DNA of 17,490 nucleotides from an uncultured Gardnerella sp. Its GTDB lineage: Bacteria; Actinomycetota; Actinomycetes; Actinomycetales; Bifidobacteriaceae. How positions within the stretch are numbered: the stretch's first letter is position 1; every line of letters begins with the position of its first letter. Made by a program: the position numbers and the translations under genes. Positions 6,745 through 13,655 of the stretch are shown one piece after another. Under the pieces are notes generated by a model. That model was not told the origin of the DNA, made no database searches, and saw nothing but the letters and a program-made list of their open reading frames with translations. The stretch lies in contig CAMUFL010000018.1 of assembly GCA_947088155.1 (NCBI GenBank), forward strand, positions 1 to 17,490. Direction: 5' to 3'.

Positions 6745-8487
6745 ATGAAAAATACAAATGCAGGTAAACTGACTGTATTTGCCGCAGCTGCACTTTCTGT
6801 TGCAATGCTGCTCGGCGCTTGCGGCGGTGCTACTAACAATGCTGGTAAAGCAGGTATGACTGAAGAGCCAGCTGCTGGTGTTGACACTTCTTACACTGGC
6901 GAACTTCCAATGCCAGATGTCAACAAGCGTTACGATAATCCACAGTCACGTGACAACGTTAAGGACGGCGGCACTTACACCGTTGCTCTTCCTGTTCTCG
7001 GTCCAAACTGGAATTACGCTTCTAACGATGGTAACTCTGGTTACATGGCTACTTTGTGGAGCTTCTACCAGCCAAACCTTATGGCTTACGACACCGTTAA
7101 GGGTGAGAAAATCAAGTACAACCCTGATTACATTACTTCCGTAAAGAAGGTCAGCGACAAGCCGCTCGTCGTTCAGTACGACTTGAACCCAAAGGCCAAG
7201 TGGAATGACGGTACTGATATTGACTACACCGCTTTTAAGGCTACTTGGCGTGCTTTGAACGGAAAGAACAAGGCTTACTCTGTTCCTAGCACCGAAGGCT
7301 ACGATTGCATTAAGTCTGTTGAGAAAGGCTCCAGCCCGAAGCAGGTAATCGTTAAGTACAACAAGCCATGCGCAACATGGGAAATGCTTTTCGCTCCACT
7401 GGTTCATCCAAAGGCTGTTGATGTAACTACATTCAACCAGGGTTGGGTTAATAATCCTCACAACGAGTGGGGTGCAGGTCCATTCATGGTTAAATCTTTA
7501 ACCGACAATCAGGTTGTCTTCACTCGTAATCCAAAGTGGTGGGGCAAGAAGGCTAAGCTCGACAAGGTTGTTGTAAAGCTTATGGAAGATACCGCAGCTT
7601 TGAACGCTTTCCAGAATGGCGAGATCGACGCTATCACTGATTCCATTTCTTCCAAGGACGCGATTAAGGCTGTTCGTAGCGTTAAGAACGCTCAGCTCCG
7701 TTACGGTTACAGCACGAAGGTTCGCGTGCTTAACTTCAACGCTAAGTCCAAGCCGCTTAACAATCTTGCAGTGCGTAAGGCTGTTGTTCAGGCATTCGAT
7801 GTTGCTACATACAACAAGATTCAGTTCCAGGGTCTGAACTGGAAGAGCGAGCAGCCAGGTTCTGAGCTTCTCTCCATGTTCCAGGCCGGCTACAAGAGCA
7901 ACCTTCCTGAAGAAGGAAAGTACAACGTCGAAAATGCTAAGAAGACTCTTGAAGCTGATGGCTACAAGATGGGCAAGGACGGCTACTACGAGAAGAATGG
8001 TAAGACTCTTACTATTTCCTTCACCTTCTTCGGCGATGACTCTACTCAGGCAGCTCTTGCTAACGCATTCCAGGCCATGATGAAGAAGGCTGGCATCAAG
8101 TGCAAGACTGTGAATAAGGCTGTTTCTAAGTTCTCCAAGGTTGTGGCAGCTCACGATTATCAGGTGCTTCCATTGGCTTGGCAGTCCCAATCCCCATTGA
8201 GCTTCTTGTCTGCAGCCAGCCAGGTTTACAAGTCTGATAGCGATTCAAACCTCGGTCTAGTTGGCAACAAGGAGATTGATGCCATGCTTGATAAGGTCGG
8301 CAAGACTTACGACTATAAGGAACAGACTGATTATGCAAACAAGGCAGAAGCTGCAGCTCTTGCTTTGTACGGCACTCTTCCAGTTTCCGCTCCTCCTATT
8401 TACCAGGTGTTCAAGAAGGGCTTTGCTAACAACGGTCCTGCTGGTTATGCAAGCACCTACCCAGAGGATATGGGCTGGCAGAAGTAA
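6745..8487 (+). CDS. oppA: Peptide-binding lipoprotein OppA (SBP_bac_5 family)
   Basis: This is the 580-residue membrane-anchored receptor that delivers peptides to OppBC-DF. A lipoprotein signal is clear: basic start MKNTNAGK, hydrophobic core 9-23 and lipobox LGAC with lipidated C26. The mature protein has the family signature region KAKWNDGTDIDYTAFKATWRAL, followed by the usual two-lobe pattern and a C-terminus ending EDMGWQK. I chose ATG 6745 because it starts the signal peptide and has GAGAGG four bases upstream; an ATG at 6733 is a weaker alternative, and the frame's extension to 6544 is AT-rich untranslated leader. Codon use is strongly biased (Lys almost always AAG in 6961-7260), suggesting high expression. 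It has its own promoter and terminator, fitting a receptor made in excess over the membrane complex. Confidence 0.93.
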   Translation: MKNTNAGKLTVFAAAALSVAMLLGACGGATNNAGKAGMTEEPAAGVDTSYTGELPMPDVNKRYDNPQSRDNVKDGGTYTVALPVLGPNWNYASNDGNSGYMATLWSFYQPNLMAYDTVKGEKIKYNPDYITSVKKVSDKPLVVQYDLNPKAKWNDGTDIDYTAFKATWRALNGKNKAYSVPSTEGYDCIKSVEKGSSPKQVIVKYNKPCATWEMLFAPLVHPKAVDVTTFNQGWVNNPHNEWGAGPFMVKSLTDNQVVFTRNPKWWGKKAKLDKVVVKLMEDTAALNAFQNGEIDAITDSISSKDAIKAVRSVKNAQLRYGYSTKVRVLNFNAKSKPLNNLAVRKAVVQAFDVATYNKIQFQGLNWKSEQPGSELLSMFQAGYKSNLPEEGKYNVENAKKTLEADGYKMGKDGYYEKNGKTLTISFTFFGDDSTQAALANAFQAMMKKAGIKCKTVNKAVSKFSKVVAAHDYQVLPLAWQSQSPLSFLSAASQVYKSDSDSNLGLVGNKEIDAMLDKVGKTYDYKEQTDYANKAEAAALALYGTLPVSAPPIYQVFKKGFANNGPAGYASTYPEDMGWQK

Positions 8488-8540
8488 GTGAATTTGTTGC
8501 AGTAATTGCACGAGTTTACTTAATAACTTCTAACTTATAA

Positions 8541-8585
8541 CAGGTGGCGTGTGGCCTTCGGACTACGCGCCACCTGCTATTTTTT
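8541..8585 (+). terminator. Intrinsic terminator after oppA
   Basis: A long stem opens with CAGGTGGCG (8541-8549) pairing perfectly to CGCCACCTG (8568-8576), continues inward through G-U and Watson-Crick pairs, and is capped by a UUCG-type loop (CTTCGG). The tail TATTTTTT follows. It is a strong rho-independent terminator about 53 bases after the oppA stop. Confidence 0.93.
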
Positions 8586-8778
8586 GCTATGGCACGCATG
8601 TGACAGTATTTGTGTAATCAGTTGAGGCTTTTGTAAACAAACGTTGCGTAATCACTTTCTTTAGTGCTTGAATTGCGCAACTAATAACCGAAAAACGAAA
8701 AGTCAGTAGTATTAGCAAACAGTGTAGAATTAAAAAAATAAGCTTTCGAAACTTAAAAAACAAAGGAGCAGACAGCGC
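8586..8778 (+). promoter_or_regulatory. Exporter operon upstream region
   Basis: This 193-base spacer precedes the exporter pair. A nested dyad occurs at 8643-8681: outer arms GTTGCG and CGCAAC, inner arms CACT (8653-8656) and AGTG (8663-8666). TAGAAT (8725-8730) is a good -10 candidate with TG immediately upstream, but no convincing -35 is visible. AAAGGAG (8762-8768) lies ten bases before the first exporter start. Confidence 0.4.
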
Positions 8779-10593
8779 ATGTACGTCAACCCAAATCAAC
8801 GCAAAGACGTGAGTAACGTGCGCTGGGTATTGCAATATTGCAAGCCAGATATGTGGAGAGTAGGCGTATCGCTTATACTTTTTACAATTAACGACACAAT
8901 GGCAATGACAATGCCACTACTTTCGGGCTTTATTGTAGACAAAATCATTATTGGCAAACAGCATAATCTACTTATAAGCGTATGCATTTTAATGGTTGCA
9001 ATGATGATTATTCGCGTCGGCTCAAGATACATTTACCAGCTTCAAATGGAAAGATTTGGCCAAAACGCCGTGTACCGTCTAGTAAGCGACGAGTACGAAA
9101 AGCTGCACTCTTTGGACTTCACATACTTTAATCACACGCGCACAGGCGATATTATGAGCCGAATGACGTCGGATACGGATGCGATTCGCCATATTCTAAG
9201 CTGGGTTTCGTATATGGCGTTAGATTGCGTAGTAATGTTCGTGCTTGCGCTAGTTATAATGTTTTCAATCCAATGGCAGCTTGCTTTAGCGCTTATGTCA
9301 ATAACGCCATTCTTGTTTATGCTCGCAAGAATTATGGGCAAAAAAGCTAGGCCAAAATTCCTTGCAATCCGCGAATCCTTCGCGCGCATGAACTCAATGG
9401 TAGAAGAAAATATTGAAGGAAACCGCGTAGTAAAAGCTTTCGTGCGCGAATCTTACGAAACCAAAAAATTCGACGAATGCAACGAAGACTACTTCAAACG
9501 AAATATTACGTTAGCAAAAAATACGCAAAAATACATGCCATGGCTTGACGGCATGGGCTTTGTGCTAGAGCTTATAACAGTAGGCTTCGGCGGATGGCTC
9601 GTTTTAAACGGCAGTATGACATTAGGCACGTTTGTTACTTTTAACAGCTTCCTTTGGATGCTTCATATGCCGGTTAGAATGGTGGGGTGGCTTATTAACG
9701 ATTGGCAGCGTTTTAACGCCGGATGCGTCAATATTCGCAAACTACTTACGCAAGAATCGCATATTAATCTTCCAAAAAAAGCGGACGCAAGTGTAAAAAT
9801 TCGAGGCGAAATCAATTTTGAGCATGTTGATTTTGCATTCCCAGACGATCAAGACTCGCCAATCTTAAAAAATATTGATCTACACGTTCCTGCCGGAAGC
9901 AAACTTGGTATTCTTGGCGAAACGGGAGCTGGAAAATCAACTCTTGTAAGTCTTATCGCAAGATTCTACGATCCTTCGCAAGGGCGCGTTTTAATTGACG
10001 GAAAAGACGTGCGCGAATGGCCGCTAGAAACTTTAAGAAACGAAGTTAGCATAGTAGCGCAGGAAACTTTCCTATTTTCGGACACGATTGCAGGAAATAT
10101 TGGCTTTGGTTTGCCTCAAAACAAAGAAAATTGCAAAGAATTAGACGATACAATTCGCAGAATGGCAAGAATTGCATCAGCTGACGATTTTATTATGAGC
10201 ATGCCAGAAGGCTACGAAACAGTAGTAGGAGAGCGCGGAGTCGGACTTTCGGGAGGGCAAAAGCAGAGGCTTAGTTTAGCGCGCGCTTTAGCAAATAACC
10301 CGGCAATCTTAATTATGGACGACACAACTTCGGCCGTAGACATGGAAACAGAAGAACATATTCAGCAGGAGCTAAAGAAACTAGACGGCACACGCACCGT
10401 AATCACTATTGCGCACAGAATCTCATCCGTAAAAGACGCAGACATGATTGTTGTGCTAGATCACGGAAAAATCGTAGAACGCGGCACGCACGCAGAACTT
10501 GTGGCTGCGCACGGAAGATACTGGGAGATTTACAGAAAGCAGCTGGGCTTGCAAAGCGGCAAATCTGCAGGATTCGAAACGAAGGGGGAGTAG
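8779..10593 (+). CDS. ABC exporter half-transporter, degenerate-site subunit
   Basis: This 604-residue protein has an N-terminal six-helix exporter domain (about 25-320) and a C-terminal ATPase (about 340-590), the layout of multidrug or lipid half-exporters. Motifs: Walker A GETGAGKST (380-388), Q428, canonical signature LSGGQ (490-494), Walker B ILIMDD (510-515) and H546. The residue after the Walker B Asp is Asp515 instead of the catalytic Glu, so this nucleotide site should hydrolyse ATP poorly. That is the pattern of the degenerate subunit in heterodimeric exporters such as TM287/288, LmrCD and BmrCD. It is followed after 2 bases by its partner. Lys codons here are AAA in every case I counted, unlike oppA. 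The substrate cannot be inferred. Confidence 0.9.
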   Translation: MYVNPNQRKDVSNVRWVLQYCKPDMWRVGVSLILFTINDTMAMTMPLLSGFIVDKIIIGKQHNLLISVCILMVAMMIIRVGSRYIYQLQMERFGQNAVYRLVSDEYEKLHSLDFTYFNHTRTGDIMSRMTSDTDAIRHILSWVSYMALDCVVMFVLALVIMFSIQWQLALALMSITPFLFMLARIMGKKARPKFLAIRESFARMNSMVEENIEGNRVVKAFVRESYETKKFDECNEDYFKRNITLAKNTQKYMPWLDGMGFVLELITVGFGGWLVLNGSMTLGTFVTFNSFLWMLHMPVRMVGWLINDWQRFNAGCVNIRKLLTQESHINLPKKADASVKIRGEINFEHVDFAFPDDQDSPILKNIDLHVPAGSKLGILGETGAGKSTLVSLIARFYDPSQGRVLIDGKDVREWPLETLRNEVSIVAQETFLFSDTIAGNIGFGLPQNKENCKELDDTIRRMARIASADDFIMSMPEGYETVVGERGVGLSGGQKQRLSLARALANNPAILIMDDTTSAVDMETEEHIQQELKKLDGTRTVITIAHRISSVKDADMIVVLDHGKIVERGTHAELVAAHGRYWEIYRKQLGLQSGKSAGFETKGE

Positions 10594-10595
10594 GC

Positions 10596-12392
10596 ATGGC
10601 GCAACGAAACACTTATCGCGAAGACGAAGAACAAGAAGAACATGTGAACGTGCATGAGCTTATGCGCGTTAAAAAATACATGAAGCCATACGCAACCAAA
10701 CTCCTACTCGTAATCCTGGTAGTTATAAGCGGCAGCATAATCATGACGGCAATGCCAATGATCACAAAAATGCTAATCGATGTAGTATTGCCGCATAAAA
10801 ACTACACGTACCTGTACGCAATTATTGCAGTTTTTATGGTGCTTATTGTGCTGTACGAGCTGGGATTAGCGTACAGAACGCTCGCAATTACACGCATTGG
10901 GCAGATGATAATTAGAGATATGCGACGCGATATTTTTACGCACGTACAATCACTATCTTTTGATTATTTTGATTCGCGCCCACACGGAAAGATTCTGATT
11001 CGCATAGTAAACTACATAAACACGCTTTCGGACACGCTTTCTTCGGGATTTATTAACGTATTTTCCGACGTTTTTGTGCTGATTATTACACTAATAACAA
11101 TGTTCGTTATAGATTGGCGAATGGCGTTGTGGAGCCTAGCGCTATTTCCAATATTTATAATTTGGACGCGCACTTTGCAAATTTTGCAACGAAAAGCGTC
11201 TAAAAAACTATCAAATAAGCAAAGTAACTTAAACGCGTACTTGCACGAATCAATCGCAGGCGTAAAAACAACACAAACTTTTGCTAGAGAATCTGTGGCA
11301 TACGAAACTTTCCAGAATCAGCAATCAGAAGTAAGAAGCGCTTGGATGCGAAACGTTAGAGTGCAAATGCTGCTTTGGCCGGGAGCTTCAATTATTGAAA
11401 CCGCAGCAATAGCGCTTTTATACTACGTTGGAGTGTCGAACCTAGGCGGAATGAACGTGAGCACAGGCACGCTTATAGCGTTCGTCTGGTATTCGACTAC
11501 TTTCTGGGATCCGGTAGTAAATATTGGAAACTTTTACACGCAGCTTGTAACATGCTCAGTTTATTTGGAGCGAATTTTTGAAACTTTAAGAATTAAGCCG
11601 AATATTGTAGACAAGCCGGACGCTATTCAATTGCCGCAAATTTGTGGAAAAGTCGATGTGAACGACGTCGTTTTCCGTTATGAAGAGGGCGGAAGGCCGA
11701 TTTTGAACCTGGTTGACTTGCATGTGTTGCCAGGGCAAACCGTTGCTTTAGTAGGGCCGACGGGTGCTGGAAAAACGACGCTAGTAAACTTGCTATCCAG
11801 ATTCTACGATGTTTCAGAAGGATCCATTACTATAGACGGCCACGACGTGCGCTCAGTAACTTTAGACTCGCTACGCAAACAAATGGGCGTAATGCTGCAA
11901 GACAGCTTTATTTTCAGCGGAACTGTGCGCGAAAACATTCGTTACGGAAAACTAGACGCAACTGACGAAGAAATTGAGGCTGCAGCTCGAACTGTTCACG
12001 CGCACGAGTTTATTAGCGAAATGAGCAAAGGTTACGACACTGAAATTGAGGAGCGAGGAGCCACACTTTCGGCAGGTCAAAGGCAGCTTATATCGTTTGC
12101 GCGCGTGTTACTTGCCAATCCGCGCATTTTAATTCTCGACGAAGCAACCAGCAATATTGACACGCGTACGGAAGAAGCGCTACAAGCGGGATTAGCTCAG
12201 CTGCTTAAAAATCGCACGTCTTTCGTAATTGCGCACAGGCTATCAACTATTGAAAAAGCCGACTTGATTTGCGTAATTGACCATGGGCAAATAATAGAAC
12301 GCGGCACGCACGCAGAGCTTATGGAAAAGAAAGGCGCGTACTATCGTCTTGTGGAATCGCAATACGCGGCGATTCGGCAGTCGATTGCGTGA
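10596..12392 (+). CDS. ABC exporter half-transporter, catalytic subunit
   Basis: This 598-residue partner has a charged cytosolic N-terminus (about 1-30, EEQEEH), a six-helix exporter domain (about 32-325) and an ATPase domain (about 352-590). Motifs: Walker A GPTGAGKTT (387-395), Q435, signature LSAGQ (491-495, Gly to Ala), Walker B ILILDE (511-516) with catalytic E516, and H547. The deviant signature complements the deviant Walker B of the upstream gene. In a heterodimer, both would fall in the same composite site, leaving one intact ATP site. Its ribosome binding site, a GGGGGAG run, lies inside the end of the upstream gene, so translation is probably coupled. There is no clear terminator after it, only a weak CGCAA/TTGCG hairpin (12402-12417). 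Confidence 0.9.
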   Translation: MAQRNTYREDEEQEEHVNVHELMRVKKYMKPYATKLLLVILVVISGSIIMTAMPMITKMLIDVVLPHKNYTYLYAIIAVFMVLIVLYELGLAYRTLAITRIGQMIIRDMRRDIFTHVQSLSFDYFDSRPHGKILIRIVNYINTLSDTLSSGFINVFSDVFVLIITLITMFVIDWRMALWSLALFPIFIIWTRTLQILQRKASKKLSNKQSNLNAYLHESIAGVKTTQTFARESVAYETFQNQQSEVRSAWMRNVRVQMLLWPGASIIETAAIALLYYVGVSNLGGMNVSTGTLIAFVWYSTTFWDPVVNIGNFYTQLVTCSVYLERIFETLRIKPNIVDKPDAIQLPQICGKVDVNDVVFRYEEGGRPILNLVDLHVLPGQTVALVGPTGAGKTTLVNLLSRFYDVSEGSITIDGHDVRSVTLDSLRKQMGVMLQDSFIFSGTVRENIRYGKLDATDEEIEAAARTVHAHEFISEMSKGYDTEIEERGATLSAGQRQLISFARVLLANPRILILDEATSNIDTRTEEALQAGLAQLLKNRTSFVIAHRLSTIEKADLICVIDHGQIIERGTHAELMEKKGAYYRLVESQYAAIRQSIA

Positions 12393-12430
12393 GTTTGATT
12401 TCGCAAGAGCGGTTGCGTAAGTGGTTGTAT

Positions 12431-12473
12431 CTGCTTCAAAAATAGCGAAAAATAGCTGCTTCAAAAATAGCGA
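12431..12473. repeat. 18-bp direct repeat upstream of tatD
   Basis: CTGCTTCAAAAATAGCGA occurs perfectly at 12431-12448 and 12456-12473, offset 25 bp, with the 7-bp spacer AAAATAG resembling part of the unit. The second copy ends two bases before the candidate tatD -10 box, so the repeat fills the promoter's -35 zone. It could be a paired binding site or a slippage duplication. Confidence 0.7.
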
Positions 12474-12474
12474 C

Positions 12475-12488
12475 TACACTAGTGAGTA
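12475..12488 (+). promoter_or_regulatory. Candidate tatD promoter for a leaderless transcript
   Basis: TACACT (12475-12480) fits a -10 box. Transcription would then start about seven bases downstream, at or next to the A of ATG 12488. No Shine-Dalgarno site precedes either that ATG or the in-frame GTG at 12482. Leaderless mRNAs are common in Actinobacteria. No clear -35 is visible. Confidence 0.4.
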
Positions 12489-13468
12489 TGAGTAAACATC
12501 ATCGCGAACACAATTGGGCGCCAGCTTTAAACGCAGAATCTGCAGTATGGGAAAATCTTCTAAAAGAAGGCGTAACAATTGCGGACGATCACACGCATAT
12601 GCTAAGCGTCGTCGACTTTGCACACAATCTCAATCAAGAATTAGCCGAAAAAGGACGCGACTTAATAACCGAACCAACTGCAGACGACTTAGTAGCGCAA
12701 GCAAAATCTGCAGGAGTTGCACACATGCTAGAAGTCGGTTGTGAATACCCAGACTGGCAGGCGACGATTGATTTCGCTGCATCGCACGCAGACTCAGTTC
12801 GCGCAGCAATCGCAATACACCCAAACGAAGCAGTTTTGCACGGGCATAGAGGAGCGGAAGGCCCAGACGGATTGCCGGTAGTTTACAAGCCGTACCACGA
12901 TATTCCATTCGACGAAGCAATGCAACACTTGCGCTCGCTAGTAATTGCGCATCCAAAAGAAGTAGTTGCAATAGGTGAAACAGGTTTAGATTATTTTCGC
13001 ACTGGAGAGCCAGCTAGACTAGCCCAACGCAACGCTTTTAGAGACCATATTGCGCTCGCAAAAGAATTAAATCTACCTTTGCAAATCCACGATCGCGACG
13101 CTCACGAAGACGTAGTAAAAATCCTACTTAAAGACGGAGCGCCAGAACGAACAATATTCCACAGCTACGCAGGCGGAGCGGAATTAGCCGAAATTCTAAA
13201 AACGCACGGCTGGTACGCAAGTTTTTCCGGAACCGTAAGCTACAAAGGCAACGAAGAATTGCGCAAATCTGCCGAAATTATTGGCGAAAATCACATAACC
13301 GTCGAAACGGACGCTCCATACTTAACGCCAATGCCGTACAGAGGGCGGCCAAACGCGCCTTATATGGTGCCGTACACGTTAGAAACACTTGCGCAAGTGC
13401 TAAATATATCTTTGGAACACGCGGCACGAATTACGCGCGAAAATACGCAAAAAATATACGGTTTTTAG
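12488..13468 (+). CDS. tatD: TatD-family metal-dependent hydrolase
   Basis: This 326-residue protein has the amidohydrolase-fold metal ligands of TatD nucleases: H35 and H37 in DDHTHM, E164 in IGETGLDY, H201 in IHDRDAHED, H225 in FHSYAGG and D275 in ETDAPYLTP. Family members act as 3'-5' DNA/RNA exonucleases in the cytosol; the exact role of this one is not shown by sequence. It is longer than the usual roughly 260 residues, mostly from an N-terminal extension of about 30 residues and an insert around 117-140 (HGHRGAEGPDGLPVVYKPYH). I prefer ATG 12488 to GTG 12482 because of the promoter spacing. It lies 95 bases after the exporter genes and could be partly co-transcribed with them. Confidence 0.9.
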   Translation: MSKHHREHNWAPALNAESAVWENLLKEGVTIADDHTHMLSVVDFAHNLNQELAEKGRDLITEPTADDLVAQAKSAGVAHMLEVGCEYPDWQATIDFAASHADSVRAAIAIHPNEAVLHGHRGAEGPDGLPVVYKPYHDIPFDEAMQHLRSLVIAHPKEVVAIGETGLDYFRTGEPARLAQRNAFRDHIALAKELNLPLQIHDRDAHEDVVKILLKDGAPERTIFHSYAGGAELAEILKTHGWYASFSGTVSYKGNEELRKSAEIIGENHITVETDAPYLTPMPYRGRPNAPYMVPYTLETLAQVLNISLEHAARITRENTQKIYGF

Positions 13469-13520
13469 AATTTTTATAACATAATTTTTAGCAGTTTTTA
13501 GCATGATTTAAGTACAATTT

Positions 13521-13537
13521 AGTGCACTTTTTGCACT
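13521..13537. repeat. AGTGCA-N5-TGCACT hairpin
   Basis: A perfect 6-bp inverted repeat (13521-13526, 13532-13537) with loop CTTTT lies between tatD and the kup promoter. No T-tract follows, so it is a poor terminator. It may be an operator just upstream of or overlapping the kup -35. Nearby, TTTTTAGCA is repeated at 13485 and 13495. Confidence 0.45.
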
Positions 13538-13561
13538 ATATAGCTATTATTGTATACAATA
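13531..13561 (+). promoter_or_regulatory. Candidate kup promoter overlapping a perfect palindrome
   Basis: TTGCAC (13531-13536), an 18-base spacer and TACAAT (13555-13560) form a candidate promoter. The -10 sits inside TATTGTATACAATA (13548-13561), a perfect 14-bp palindrome. A protein bound there would block RNA polymerase. The predicted start near 13567 gives a leader of about 89 nt. Confidence 0.45.
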
Positions 13562-13586
13562 TCCAAGTACGGAAATAAAACTGTGA

Positions 13587-13637
13587 AGGTCTGAGGTTTA
13601 TGCGACTTCTTGCTGGCATCAAGAAGAAACCTTACCT
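13587..13637 (+). promoter_or_regulatory. Structured 5' leader hairpin before kup
   Basis: The leader can fold into one extended hairpin: AGGT (13587-13590) with ACCT (13634-13637), AGGTTT (13594-13599) with AAACCT (13627-13632), and CTTCTTG (13606-13612) with CAAGAAG (13620-13626), loop CTGGCAT. The left arm bears a 6-nt bulge (ATGCGA); the right arm is nearly continuous. It ends two bases before the GGAGG ribosome binding site (13640-13644), so it could influence translation. No T-tract follows, so it is not a terminator. I do not recognise a known riboswitch; it seems too short for the c-di-AMP (ydaO) class. Confidence 0.6.
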
Positions 13638-13655
13638 ATGGAGGAACAATTAAGC

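Noticed and set aside
13587..13655. c-di-AMP (ydaO) riboswitch before kup
   Set aside because: The leader is too short and shows one simple extended hairpin rather than the multi-helix pseudoknotted fold expected.
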